64,000 nt of DNA from positions 1 to 64,000 of the forward strand of contig NZ_VFAH01000021.1 in assembly GCF_008929045.1 (NCBI RefSeq). The letters run 5' to 3'. Numbering within the stretch: the stretch's first letter is position 1; each line of letters opens with the position of its first letter. Source of the DNA: Noviherbaspirillum aerium. Lineage in GTDB: Bacteria > Pseudomonadota > Gammaproteobacteria > Burkholderiales > Burkholderiaceae_D. This document shows positions 43,637 to 53,252 of the stretch, piece after piece. Below the pieces are notes generated by a model that did no database searches, was not told the origin of the DNA, and worked only from the letters and a program-made list of their open reading frames with translations. Made by a program: the position numbers and the translations under genes.

Positions 43637-44860
43637 TCATACGACCCCCTGCGCTTTCAGCGCAGCGATGCGCTCCTCCGATATGCCAAGACGCTCTGCG
43701 AGCACTTCAGTCGTGTGCTCGCCCAGCGTGGGAGCGGCATGCGTATAGCGAATCGGCGTATCCGAGAAGCGTATCGGATTGGCCAGGCTCGGAATTTCTC
43801 CGCCGACGGAATGCGGCAGCGACAGCTTCATCCGACGGTGCTGCACTTGCGGATCTTCAAATACCTGCCGCATGTTGTTGATCGGCCCGCAGGGAACGTT
43901 CGCAGCTTCCATCTTCGCGACCCATTCCTTCATGGTGCGGGTCAGCATAGTCTCGGCGATCTGCGGAATCAGGGCGTCGCGATTGATGTTGCGCAGCCCT
44001 ACCGTGACAAAGCGCGGATCAACAGCCAGATCATTGCGTCCAATGACATGGCAAAACGCGGCATACTGAGAATCGTTGCCGACGGCGACAATGACCTCAC
44101 CTTCCTTGCAGCGAAAGACCTGGTAGGGCACCATATTCGGATGCATGTTTCCCATCCGCTGAGGTATCTTGCCGGACATGAAATGGTTCATCGCTTGATA
44201 ACCGTTGATCGCAACGATGCAGTCCAACAGGGCCATGTCGATGTACTGCCCTTCGCCGCTCACGTGGCGATGCTCTAGTGCAGCAAGTATGGCCGTCGTT
44301 GCGTACATGCCGGTCAGCAGGTCCGAAATGGCGACTCCACTCTTGATTGGACCGCCGCCGGGTTCGCTGTCGGCATGTCCGGTAATGCTCATCAACCCAC
44401 CCATGCCCTGAAATACGAAGTCGTAGCCTGGAAGCGCAGCGTAAGGGCCATCTTGCCCAAATCCAGTGATCGAGCAATACACCAGGCGCGGGTTCAAAGG
44501 TCGGAGATCGTTATACGAAAGGCCATAACGCGCAAGCGTACCGACCTTGTAATTTTCGACCAGTACATCGGCATCGCGCACCAGTTCGCGAATGATTTCC
44601 TGACCTGTTTCCGATGCCAGATCGATGGTGATCGACTTCTTTCCGCGATTGGTGCTCAAATAATATGCGGCGTCGGTGGTGTCGTGACCCTCCGCATCTT
44701 TCAGGAACGGCGGCCCCCAGCTCCGGGTGTCGTCGCCAGCACCCGGTCGCTCCACCTTAATCACCTCGGCACCCATATCGGCAAAATTCTGTGTTGCCCA
44801 TGGACCGGCAAGAACGCGTGTCAGGTCAAGCACTTTCAAGTGTCCCAATGCCGTCTTCAT
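43637..44860 (-). CDS. CaiB/BaiF CoA-transferase
   Basis: A 407-residue class III CoA-transferase: VLDLTRVLAGPWATQNFADMGAEVIKVERPGAGDDTR at the N-terminus and the catalytic Asp D180 in VAISDLLTGM. It is the first gene of the leftward operon and divergent from the enoyl-CoA hydratase. It differs clearly from the CaiB at 38140, so the two may form a pair or act on different acids. In related pathways succinyl-CoA is the CoA donor. Confidence 0.9.
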   Translation of the reverse strand: MKTALGHLKVLDLTRVLAGPWATQNFADMGAEVIKVERPGAGDDTRSWGPPFLKDAEGHDTTDAAYYLSTNRGKKSITIDLASETGQEIIRELVRDADVLVENYKVGTLARYGLSYNDLRPLNPRLVYCSITGFGQDGPYAALPGYDFVFQGMGGLMSITGHADSEPGGGPIKSGVAISDLLTGMYATTAILAALEHRHVSGEGQYIDMALLDCIVAINGYQAMNHFMSGKIPQRMGNMHPNMVPYQVFRCKEGEVIVAVGNDSQYAAFCHVIGRNDLAVDPRFVTVGLRNINRDALIPQIAETMLTRTMKEWVAKMEAANVPCGPINNMRQVFEDPQVQHRRMKLSLPHSVGGEIPSLANPIRFSDTPIRYTHAAPTLGEHTTEVLAERLGISEERIAALKAQGVV

Positions 44861-45139
44861 TCCTCTTTCCTGTCTAGTTGCAATGTCACTTGCCGTTTAG
44901 GCACGAGACAAAGAATAGTTTGAGCGAGCACCAGCAGTCCAATATTAAATTTTCCTTCTACGATACTCAACTCGTATCACCTCCACATTTATATTGCGCT
45001 GCAATATGCATAAAATCTGCTAGAAGGATTTTCCTCTCATACGAATCCGGTATCGTTTTCTATAAATATGATATTGGACATCAGTTACCGTTTTGAATAT
45101 CCTTGAACAGCTTTCAAACCATGCCCAAAGGATATGCAG
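44861..45139. promoter_or_regulatory. Divergent promoter region of the CoA operon
   Basis: This 279-base AT-rich gap separates the leftward CoA operon from the rightward hydratase and LysR genes. It probably contains both promoters and the binding sites of the LysR regulator. No single site could be fixed by eye. Confidence 0.45.
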
Positions 45140-45934
45140 ATGGCTGACTTTCTACTCTACGAACAAGACGGACACATAGTCACACTGACCATGAACGAGC
45201 CGGAGCGCCGTAACCCTCTGACAGGAAACAGCGCAGTCCAGGAGTTCATCGCTGCGATACAACGGATTGAGAATGACCGCAGCGTGCGCGCCGTTATCCT
45301 TACTGGCGCCGGGAATGCGTTCTCATCGGGCGGTAACATCAAGGATATGGAGAGGCAGGCATCCGGTGAAGTCACAGGCATGCAGATCCGGCAGGAATAC
45401 CGGCAAGGTATCCAGAAACTGCCCTTAGCCTTATTCAATCTGGAAGTGCCTGTCATCGCAGCAGTTAACGGGGCAGCCATCGGTGCGGGCCTGGATTTGA
45501 CTTGCATGTGCGATATACGGATTGCCTCACGGCATGCGAAGTTTGCAGAAAGCTTCGTCAAGTTGGGAATCGTCCCGGGCGACGGTGGCGCCTGGCTGTT
45601 GCCTCGCGTCATCGGTCTGTCGCGAGCTGCGGAAATGTCCTTTACAGGCCAGATAATCGACGCTGAACAGGCGCTTGCGTGGAACCTGGTGTCGCGGGTG
45701 GTTGAGCCCGAAGAACTACTTCCAACCGCCCGCGCGTTGGCGGAGCAGATCGCTGCGAATCCCCCTCACGCAGTACGGTTGGCCAAACGCCTTCTGCGCG
45801 AAGGCATACATTCACGTCTCGATACACTGCTCGAGCTCTCTGCTGCATACCAGGCGCTTTCTCACCAGACTCCCGACCATAGTGAAGCCGTCACTGCCTT
45901 CCTTGAGAAACGCGAACCGGTCTTTAAAGGCTGA
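45140..45934 (+). CDS. Enoyl-CoA hydratase/isomerase family protein
   Basis: A 264-residue crotonase. The oxyanion-hole regions are GAGNAFSSGGNIKDM and NGAAIGAGLDLTCMCDIRIA, and the second catalytic Glu region is KLGIVPGDGGAWLLPRVIG. It hydrates 2-enoyl-CoA or isomerises double bonds. The ATG at 45140 is preferred because AAAGGA lies seven bases upstream; an in-frame ATG at 45134 adds two residues. It is co-directional with the LysR gene and divergent from the CaiB/dehydrogenase operon, with which it should work. Confidence 0.92.
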   Translation: MADFLLYEQDGHIVTLTMNEPERRNPLTGNSAVQEFIAAIQRIENDRSVRAVILTGAGNAFSSGGNIKDMERQASGEVTGMQIRQEYRQGIQKLPLALFNLEVPVIAAVNGAAIGAGLDLTCMCDIRIASRHAKFAESFVKLGIVPGDGGAWLLPRVIGLSRAAEMSFTGQIIDAEQALAWNLVSRVVEPEELLPTARALAEQIAANPPHAVRLAKRLLREGIHSRLDTLLELSAAYQALSHQTPDHSEAVTAFLEKREPVFKG

Positions 45935-46007
45935 CAGCCGCCAGTTGCCTGGGAACTCGATGCGGGGCAAAGCAGGTATACTGCTGCCCTACGAAAATGT
46001 TCCCACC

Positions 46008-46907
46008 ATGGACCTGCGCCGAATTCGTCATTTTGTCGTCCTAGCCGAGACGCTGAACTTTCGCCGTGCGGCAGAACGGCTGCATATGGCGCAACCGCCC
46101 CTATCAGTCTCGATCCAGAAGCTGGAAGCCGAGCTTGGCACCAAGCTATTTGTCCGTTCTCCTAATGGTGTTAGCCTGACTCCAAGCGGGGAAGCCGCAT
46201 TGACAGAGGCGAAGCGGCTGTTATTTCATGGCAGCCAGTTTGCTCAAATTGCTCAAAGCGCCTCTGATGGGACCGGCGGTACGCTACAAGTGGGATTTGT
46301 CGGTTCGACTACCTTCGGTATGTTGCAAAAGCTTGTACCTTTGTTTCGCACCGAATATCCCGGTGTTGAATTAATCCTGCGCGAGGCAACCTCAGCACGG
46401 ATCGTCCAGATGGTCGAGGAAGATTCGCTAGACGTAGGGCTTGTGCGTACGCCATTGTTACGGAGTTCAACCGCAGCGCTGGTGCCGCTCGAACGTGATC
46501 AGTTTATTGTCGCCCTACCTCGTGGAAACCGTCTTGTAACGAAAGGATTGCTTTCGCTGGCTGATCTCGCGGATGAATCGTTTATTATGTACACCCGCAC
46601 GGAAGCTGCGGGTTTGCACAATGCGGTGATGCTTGCCTGTCAACGAGGCGGTTTTCTGCCGCGGATCACGCAAGAAGCGGTGCAGGTGCAAACTGTGCTC
46701 GCTCTTGTAGAAAGCGGATTGGGCGTTGCACTTGTGCCATCGGTGATGCAACGGTTCGTCAATGAAAAAATCGTCTACCGGGCACTTATGGATTTTCCGG
46801 CAGCAGCGGAGATCGGCCTTGCCCTGATTTACTTGCCTCAACGTGAAAGTGCTGCTGCACGGCGCTTCCGTACCCTTGCCTGCCGTGAGTTTCAATTACC
46901 GATGTAG
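46008..46907 (+). CDS. LysR-family transcriptional regulator
   Basis: A 299-residue LTTR. The HTH lies at residues 1-60 (MDLRRIRHFVVLAETLNFRR, PLSVSIQKLEAELGTKLF), with LTPSGEAAL following. The C-terminal domain is a typical effector domain, close to the CatR/BenM/CbnR subgroup of LTTRs (MVEEDSLDVGLVRTP, ESGLGVALVPSVMQRF). It starts at 46008, 74 bases after the hydratase. It probably controls the divergent CoA operon with a pathway intermediate as inducer. IS5 and IS701 are inserted directly after its stop codon and leave the gene intact. Confidence 0.9.
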   Translation: MDLRRIRHFVVLAETLNFRRAAERLHMAQPPLSVSIQKLEAELGTKLFVRSPNGVSLTPSGEAALTEAKRLLFHGSQFAQIAQSASDGTGGTLQVGFVGSTTFGMLQKLVPLFRTEYPGVELILREATSARIVQMVEEDSLDVGLVRTPLLRSSTAALVPLERDQFIVALPRGNRLVTKGLLSLADLADESFIMYTRTEAAGLHNAVMLACQRGGFLPRITQEAVQVQTVLALVESGLGVALVPSVMQRFVNEKIVYRALMDFPAAAEIGLALIYLPQRESAAARRFRTLACREFQLPM

Positions 46908-46922
46908 GGCTTCGCTGAATTA

Positions 46923-47804
46923 CAGAGTCTATCAAAATGAACGAAATGCTGCCATAAGCCTCGGTAGAGCGTATCGATGGTGAGGCAACATGGCACGTGA
47001 ACTGGTTGACGATGAACTATGGGAAATAGTCCAGCCACTGCTGCCGGTCAAACGACGGCGCAAGACCCATCCCGGCCGCAAGCCGCTGGACGACTGGCGG
47101 GTATTGACTGGCATTCTGTTCCTGTTGCAGTCTGGGATTCCATGGGAAATGCTGCCGCAGGAGATGGGATGCGGCTCGGGCATGACTTGCCGGCGTCGGC
47201 TACGGGCCTGGCAAAAAGCTGGCGTATGGAAGAAGCTACATGGTGTGCTGCTGGACAAACTGCGCGCCGCCGACAAGATCGATTTCTCCCGTGCGGTGGC
47301 CGACAGTTCGTCGGTCAGGTCCGTGCATGGCGGAAAAAAACTGGACCGAACCCAACCGATCGCCGTAAGAAGGGCAGCAAGCACCACCTTCTCGTCGATG
47401 CGCAAGGCATCCCGGTCAATGTCATTCTGACCAAGGCCAACCGGCATGACGTTACGCAGCTGGTGCCGCTGGTTGATGGTGTACCGCCGATGCGAGGCAA
47501 ACGCGGACGGCCGTTGAAAAAGCCCAAATGTGTTCAGACTGATCGTGCCTACGACAGTTGTGCTCACCGCCTGGCGCTGGAGCAGCGTGGCATCCTGCAT
47601 CAAATTGCCAGACGCCGTACCAAGCATGGCAGGAATCTGGGCAAGACCCGATGGGTGGTTGAACGCACCATCGCCTGGCTGCATCAATTCCGCCGTCTGC
47701 GGGTGCGCTATGAGCGACTGCCGTCGATTCATGAAGCGTTCCTTCGCTTAGGATGCGCCATCATTTGTTGGCGCATCCTTAAAAAATCATTTTGTTAGAC
47801 GCTG
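46923..47804 (+). mobile_element. IS5 family element
   Basis: The ends CAGAGTCTATCAAAATGA and, inverted, CAGCGTCTAACAAAATGA match at 16 of 18 positions. TTA is duplicated at 46920-46922 and 47805-47807. Length 882 bp. It sits exactly in the TTAA target duplication of the neighbouring IS701. Confidence 0.88.
46990..47798 (+). CDS. IS5 family transposase (IS427-like, frameshifted)
   Basis: Two overlapping frames give the transposase. The first (46990-47430) has LVDDELWEIVQPLLPVKRRR and the first Asp in VADSSSVRSVHGGK. The second carries KGSKHHLLVDAQGIPVNVIL, CVQTDRAYDS (second Asp) and the Glu region RTIAWLHQFRRLRVRYE. The switch is an A7 tract at 47334-47340 (GGAAAAAAACTGG); a -1 shift there gives the family sequence KKTGPNPTDRRKKGSKHH. 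This programmed shift is normal in the IS427 group, so the element may be active. Confidence 0.85.
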
Positions 47805-49723
47805 TTAATACTGCAGTCGTATTTGATGTTTAGGGCGGCAGGCCTAGAATTGTTCAGGATGATGAGCGATTCTAGGAGTAATCATCATGGAAGACTCTGC
47901 TCGACAGTATGTACGTGCCGCATCAGATTGGCACAAGTCACTGAACGATCTCGTCAACCGCCTGCCACCCCGGTTTGGGCGTAAGGAAATGCAGCAGCGT
48001 GCCCAGGAGTATCTCGAAGGCCTGCTCAAGCCAATCGAACGGAAGAACGGTTGGCAGTTGGCAGTTGGCCGAAGCAATCGGTCAGCCGTCACCGTACAGC
48101 GTTCAGCATTTTCTGGATCGTGCACATTGGAGTGCTGATGACGTGCGCGACGATCTGCGTTCCTATGTCGTTGATCACTTGGGGCAACAAGATGCCATTC
48201 TGGTGATCGATGAAACCGGATTTCTAAAAAAGGGTATGCATTCGGCAGGTGTGCAGCGTCAATACAGCGGCACCGCAGGCAGAATTGAGAACTGCCAAAT
48301 CGGCGTGTTCATGGCGTACGTGAGCGATCTTGGCCATACCTTGGTTGACCGCGAACTCTATCTGCCCAAGGAGTGGGCGAGCGACGCAGACCGGTGCAAG
48401 GCTGCAAAGATACCGGATGACGTAAGCTTTGCTACCAAGCCAGTCATAGCGGGCAAGATGCTTGAGCGCGCTCTCCAGGCTGGTGTGCCCTTTAGCTGGA
48501 TAACCGCCGATGAGGTCTATGGCAACTAACGGGCGCTGCGTGTATGGCTGGAGCAAAGTGATTTGCATTATGTGATGGCCGTGGCATCGAATCAGCATGT
48601 CTGGAATAACGATCTTCGTCAAATCACCGTTACGGCACTAGCAGCACGGGTGCAGGAGGAACAATGGACTACGCTGTCTGCGGGCGACGGTGCAAAGGGG
48701 CCAAGACTGTATGACTGGATCAGAATCCCGGTACTGAGTTGGCAGATGCCAGGCCAGCGTTGGGTGTTATTGCGTCGAAGCCGCAGCGGCGACGGGGAAA
48801 CCACTTACTACGTCGCTTACACGCCAAAAGACTGTGATCTGCAAACAATGGTAAAGGTAGCGGGATCTCGCTGGGCGGTCGAGGAGTGCTTTGAAAGCGC
48901 TAAAGGCGAAGTTGGTCTGGACCAGTATGAAGTACGCAGCTGGCATGGATGGTATCGGCATATTACCTTGGCCATGGCAGCACATGCCTACTTGACAGTT
49001 CTTCATGCCTGGGAAATGCCCCGGCCCGCCTATAAAAAAAAGGTTACCGTTCACCCCGCTCGAAGCTTGCGGAAGTCAAGAGCAACACAGAACATCGCTG
49101 AGCGGCAGCAATAAACAGTGAGTAAGTGCAGGAAGCGAACAACTCGCAAGCAGTTTGGCGATTCTTACGTTCATGAGTATCGACCTGTCGCAACCAGCGC
49201 CGCGTGCGCGCACCCTGGAAGAAGCGCAAGCGCTCATCGATGAGCTGTGGCTGGTGTTGCGTGCGCAAGCGCAACAGATTGAAGACCAGAACCGGCGCAT
49301 CCAGATTCTGGAAGAACGGTTGCGCATGAACTCGCGCAATTCCTCCACACCTCCCTCGGCCGATCCACAGCGGCCTTCCAGTGGCAAATCACCGTCCGGC
49401 AAGAAGCGTGGCGGCCAGCCTGGTCATTCCGGTAAGGCGCGCGCCTTGCTGCCGCCTGACCAAATTACGCACACGCACGACTGCGTGCCCGGCCCGTGCC
49501 CGACTTGCGGCGGTGCCGTGCGCATTACCGGTTTGTGTGCACGGCATCAAGTCATTGAACTGCCGCCGATTCGGCCCGTGGTGACCGAGTACCGGCTCCT
49601 GGCCGGTGCCTGCTGCGCCTGCGGCCAAGTCTGTGAAGCCGGCTTGCCGCCCGGCGTTTCCCGTCGCGTCACAGGCCCGCGCCTGCTGGCCACCGTCGGC
49701 ACCCTTACCGGCAGCTATCACTT

Positions 49724-50952
49724 TGCGAATTCAACCGATCGACGCAACAGATTGGTGAAATCGTTCAGCGGGCGTTTCATAGTTGAGTGTTTTTCTTGGA
49801 CGCGCATTTAACTGCCTCGCTACCGTATTAAGTTTCGCCTGCGAGTAGCCTGACAGGTCGATACCTTTAGGGAAATACTGTCTTAACAATCCGTTCGTGT
49901 TCTCATTTGAACCACGCTGCCAAGGATGATGAGGGTCGCAGAAATAAACTTGTATGTCAGTTGCCAACGTAAAGCGTTTGTGTCCGGCCATTTCCTTACC
50001 CCGGTCCCAAGTCAGTGATTGGTAGAGTTGCTCTGGTAGCTTTCTGGCCTGCCTGATCAGGTCATTGATTACCGTCTCGGTATCTTTGCTCGGTACCTTC
50101 ACCAGCATGACATAGCGTGTCTGCCGTTCTACCAGAGTCGCAATCTGGCTACTCTTGCCACCGCACAGCAAGTCGCCTTCCCAGTGTCCAGGAACCGCTC
50201 GATCTTCCACTGCAGCTGGGCGCTCGCTGATCGATACTGTGTCAAGAATTCTGCCGTGATTGAGCGTCTTCTGGGTGTAATGGCGTGAACGGCGCATGAC
50301 GCGTGTACGCCGCAGATGGGCCAGCAGTTCCTTCTTCAGCGCACCACGGGCCTGAATGTAGAGGCTGCGATAGATAGTCTCGTGTGACACGCGGTGACGC
50401 TCATCGTTGGGATACGTATGTTTAAGCCATCCGGCAATCTGCTGCGGCGACCACAGCAATTGCAGCTTGGCAGCCACAATGTGCGCCAATGGCCGGTTCT
50501 CCACTAGTCTACAGGTCTTGGGCCGACGTGCTCGATCCCAAGCCGCTTGCTCGGCCTGGGCTGCCCGGTAGGATTCATAGCCGCCGTTGCGCTTAATCTC
50601 ACGACTGATAGTCGATGGCGCTCGCCCTAGCAAGGTCGCCATCGACCGGATTGAATTACCTGCTGCCAGTGCACGCGATATCTCTTCCCGCTCCGGCAAC
50701 GTCAGCGCCAGTGCACAACGGCATCGTTGTCGCGGACGTATCCCGCCTGTCTCTGCCAGAATACCTTCTATCGAGGAGTGGTTCCGATTAAACAACTGGG
50801 CTATCTGCTGGAGCGACTCGCCCTTCCGCCAGTGTTCCCACATCACTGCCTTCTGGCTTTCCGAGTAGTAAATCCGTGGTCTCTGCTTCATATGCAACAC
50901 TCCTTCTGCTTGCGCAGTCTTTAGTATGTTGCATCCACCGGTTGAATCCATC
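49724..50952 (-). mobile_element. IS30 family element inside IS66
   Basis: Ends TGCGAATTCAACCG and, inverted, GATGGATTCAACCG form the terminal repeats; CTT is duplicated at 49721-49723 and 50953-50955. Length 1229 bp with one transposase gene on the minus strand. It is a different IS30 type from that at 31243 (shorter, diverged). Confidence 0.88.
49731..50891 (-). CDS. IS30 family transposase
   Basis: A 386-residue transposase. It has the two HTH-like parts (GESLQQIAQLFNRNHSSIEGIL; NSIRSMATLLGRAPSTISREIKRNGG) and the DDE core GHWEGDLLCG (Asp), LTWDRGKEMAGHKRFT (Asp) and GSNENTNGLLRQYFPKGIDLS (Glu). The ATG at 50891 has GGAG upstream; an open frame to 50951 is less likely. The stop codon lies in the terminal repeat. 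It appears intact. Confidence 0.9.
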   Translation of the reverse strand: MKQRPRIYYSESQKAVMWEHWRKGESLQQIAQLFNRNHSSIEGILAETGGIRPRQRCRCALALTLPEREEISRALAAGNSIRSMATLLGRAPSTISREIKRNGGYESYRAAQAEQAAWDRARRPKTCRLVENRPLAHIVAAKLQLLWSPQQIAGWLKHTYPNDERHRVSHETIYRSLYIQARGALKKELLAHLRRTRVMRRSRHYTQKTLNHGRILDTVSISERPAAVEDRAVPGHWEGDLLCGGKSSQIATLVERQTRYVMLVKVPSKDTETVINDLIRQARKLPEQLYQSLTWDRGKEMAGHKRFTLATDIQVYFCDPHHPWQRGSNENTNGLLRQYFPKGIDLSGYSQAKLNTVARQLNARPRKTLNYETPAERFHQSVASIG

Positions 50953-52106
50953 CTTGAGCAAGCGGCAGGTACAAGGCGTGCTGGCCGACTTGTTCGGCAT
51001 CGAGCTGTCGGTGGGCGCCATCAGCGAAGGCGAAGCCGAGATCGGTGCGGCACTGCAGGACATCGTCCAGCAGGCACACGTCCATGTGCAGCAAGCCGGC
51101 GTCGTACATGCCGACGAGACCGGCCATAAGCAAGGCGGCTGCCGACACTGGCTGTGGCTGGTGGTGGCCGGCACCGTAGCCGTGTTTCAGACGGCGGCTA
51201 CGCGCAGTGCGCAAGCGGCCAGGGCGGCACTGGGCGAGCGCTTTGCCGGCATTCTGGTGTCGGATCGCTATGGCGCCTATGCCTGGGTCGAGACAGCGCG
51301 CCGGCAACTGTGTTGGGCGCATCTGCTGCGCGACTTCACGAAGATAGCCGAGCGCAGTGGGGAGTCAGGACGCATTGGAGACGAGCTGGTCGCCTGTACG
51401 CAGCGCATGTTCCGCTTCTGGCATTGGGCGCGGGACGGCACCTTGAGCCGCAGTATGTTTACTTGCCACATGCGGTTCTTGCGTCATCGCATCGAGGCGC
51501 TGTTGCAGCAAGGCGCGCAGGGCCGGCATGCCGAGACGGCGCGTACTTGCCAGCACATCCTGCGACTGCGTCAGGCGTTGTGGAGCTTCGTCGATACACC
51601 GGGAGTCGAGCCCACTAACAATCTGGCCGAGCGCACCCTTCGCAGCTTCGTGATCTGGCGGAAAATCAGCTTCGGGACGCAGTCGGTGCGTGGCTCACAC
51701 TATGTCGAGCGCATCATGACGGTCGTCGGCAGTTGCAAGCTGCAAGGTCGCAATCCGCTTACCTTCCTCACACAGGCCATTCAAGCACATTGGGGAGATG
51801 GCGTTGCTCCTTCCTTAATCCAAGACAGCTTCGCCGCAGGGTGAACGGTTACAAAAAAAGAAACCTCAGTCAGCGATGAAATACTGGAAGCAGCTAAGAA
51901 TGTACTCATCCCACTGACTGTTCCGGAAATCCGCAAACTGCTCTGGCAGCTGGTATGGCGGATGCCACCACCGGTGACGTTCATTATTGCTTGGTCCTTC
52001 TGGCGCCGACGACATCAGGCCATTGCTATGCTCTGCCAATATCGCCGACGCGCTAAGGATAAACTCCAACTGTAGTATTAACATCCCGACTAATTTGCAT
52101 ATGGTT

Positions 52107-53195
52107 CTATTGCCTTGGCGTCCTGATCTCCTTCAGTACTTGCTCCGTATGCTCGCCGACTTTCGGAATCGGCCGCCCAGCGGCGGCCGGTGAGTTTGAA
52201 AAGCGCGGCGCCGGATGTGCCTGCAGCAGCCCGTCCTCCACGCTGTAAATGCCGCGCGCGGCGATGTGCGGATGACGAGCCGCCTCCGACGGCGCCAGCA
52301 CCGGCGCAAAGCAGGCGTCGCTGCCTTCGAGCAGCGCACACCATGCATCGCGCGGCCGAGTCGCAAACAGTGCCGCCAGTTGCTGTTTCTGCTCGGGCCA
52401 TTGCGATACCTTGTTTTGATTCGCAAAACGCGGATCGTCTTCCAGGCCGAGCTTTTCCAGCAACAGTCGATAGAATTTCGGTTCCAGGGCGCCTACCGTG
52501 ATGTCGCGCCCGTCGGCACAGCGGTAGCTGGTATACCAGTGTGGGCCGTCCAGCAGTGACGTGCCGCGCTTCTCGCTGCCCAGGCCGCCGCCGATCAAGT
52601 CCAGCATCAGGTTCATCAGGTGCGCCGAGCCATCGACGATTGCGGCATCGACCACCTGCCCTTGCCCGCCGCTGCGCGCATTCAGGATGCCGGCCAAGAC
52701 GCCGACGGCAAGATAGAGCGCGCCACCGCCCAGGTCGCCAACCAGTGTCGGCGGCGCGACAGGCGGCTGGCCGGCTTCACTCGCGTACCAGAGCGCACCC
52801 GACAGCGCGATGTAGTTGGCGTCGTGGCCGGCCGTCTGCGCCAGCGGCCCGTCCTGGCCCCAGCCGGTCATGCGGCCGTACACCAGGCGCGGGTTGTGCG
52901 CCATGCATACGTCGGGCCCGAGGCCCAGGCGCTCCATCACGCCCGGGCGCATGCCTTCGATCAGCGCGTCGGCGCCCTCGATCAAGCGCAGCACGGTGTC
53001 GATTGACGCCGGCGATTTCAGGTCGAGCGCGACCGAGCGCTTGCCGCGCCGCGTGATTGCCGCCGGCAGGTCGCCGCCGCCCGGCCGTTCGATGACGATG
53101 ACGTCGGCGCCGAGGTCGGCCAGCAGCATGCCGCAGAACGGACCGGGGCCGATACCGGCGATCTCAATGATTTTTACGCCTTTGAGTACGCTCAT
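52107..53195 (-). CDS. CaiB/BaiF family, alpha-methylacyl-CoA racemase-like
   Basis: A 362-residue member of the class III CoA-transferase fold, closer to alpha-methylacyl-CoA racemases. The pair H124 (GHDANYIALSG) and D154 (LVGDLGGGA) matches the catalytic His/Asp of AMACR-type enzymes, which interconvert 2-methylacyl-CoA stereoisomers. It is the last gene of the leftward beta-oxidation set. A fragment very similar to part of it lies at 30020-30068. A CoA-transferase role cannot be excluded. Confidence 0.85.
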   Translation of the reverse strand: MSVLKGVKIIEIAGIGPGPFCGMLLADLGADVIVIERPGGGDLPAAITRRGKRSVALDLKSPASIDTVLRLIEGADALIEGMRPGVMERLGLGPDVCMAHNPRLVYGRMTGWGQDGPLAQTAGHDANYIALSGALWYASEAGQPPVAPPTLVGDLGGGALYLAVGVLAGILNARSGGQGQVVDAAIVDGSAHLMNLMLDLIGGGLGSEKRGTSLLDGPHWYTSYRCADGRDITVGALEPKFYRLLLEKLGLEDDPRFANQNKVSQWPEQKQQLAALFATRPRDAWCALLEGSDACFAPVLAPSEAARHPHIAARGIYSVEDGLLQAHPAPRFSNSPAAAGRPIPKVGEHTEQVLKEIRTPRQ

Positions 53196-53225
53196 AGGAA
53201 TGGTTTCGCTTTTCGGATAAGGCGC

Positions 53226-53243
53226 CTCCTCCTTAGGGAGGAG
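53226..53243 (-). promoter_or_regulatory. Intercistronic hairpin
   Basis: CTCCTCC, loop TTAG and GGAGGAG form a perfect 7-bp stem in the gap between the hydratase/dehydrogenase gene and the racemase-like gene. There is no T-run, so it may be an mRNA-processing or weak termination site. Confidence 0.45.
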
Positions 53244-53252
53244 GGGGTGTCG

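Larger units (their letters stand above)
49173..51844 (+). pseudogene. IS66 family transposase split by IS30
   Basis: The N-terminal part (49173-49723) contains the leucine-rich segment (LIDELWLVLRAQAQQIEDQN), the SSTPPSADPQRP region and the zinc-binding CPTCGG motif. The frame stops making sense at the IS30 junction (GSYH). The C-terminal part (50953-51844) resumes with LSKRQVQGVLADLFGIELSVG, then VVHADETGHK (first Asp), ILVSDRYGAYAW (second Asp) and PTNNLAERTLRSFVIWRKISFG (Glu). Joining at the duplicated CTT restores a normal IS66 transposase. It is inactive by insertion. Confidence 0.9.
49043..51852 (+). mobile_element. IS66 family element (no tnpA/tnpB) carrying IS30
   Basis: Terminal repeats GTTACCGTTCACCC and, inverted, GTAACCGTTCACCC; the 8-bp target AAAAAAAG is duplicated at 49035-49042 and 51853-51860, as expected for IS66. 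It encodes only the TnpC-type transposase, like the ISBst12 subgroup. An IS30 is inserted at 49724-50952. Native length would be about 1.58 kb. Confidence 0.88.
47887..52075 (+). pseudogene. IS701 family transposase, broken and interrupted
   Basis: The N-terminal part (47887-48060) reads MEDSARQYVRAASDWHKSL. A tandem duplication of TTGGCAG near 48051-48064 then shifts the frame. The DDE core follows at 48067-48528 with [24 protein letters not shown] stop interrupts it near 48528 (GN-stop-RALRVW), and the part with KGEVGLDQYEVRSWHG follows. IS66 splits the gene at 49043. The C-terminal part resumes at about 51860 (ETSVSDEILEAAKN, LIPLTVPEIRKLLWQLVW) and ends at 52075. Across the A-tract the frame is also off by one. 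At least three lesions make it dead. Confidence 0.85.
47809..52077 (+). mobile_element. IS701 family element carrying nested IS66 and IS30
   Basis: The left end TACTGCAGTCG and the inverted right end TACTACAGTTG are the terminal repeats. TTAA is duplicated at 47805-47808 and 52078-52081, which fits the known YTAR target of the family. The element is interrupted at 49043-51852 by IS66. Without it the IS701 would be about 1.46 kb. Confidence 0.82.

Noticed and set aside
31243-50952. The two IS30 elements as ends of a composite transposon
   Set aside because: They differ in length, sequence and orientation, and each has its own target duplication inside a different host IS. They moved independently.
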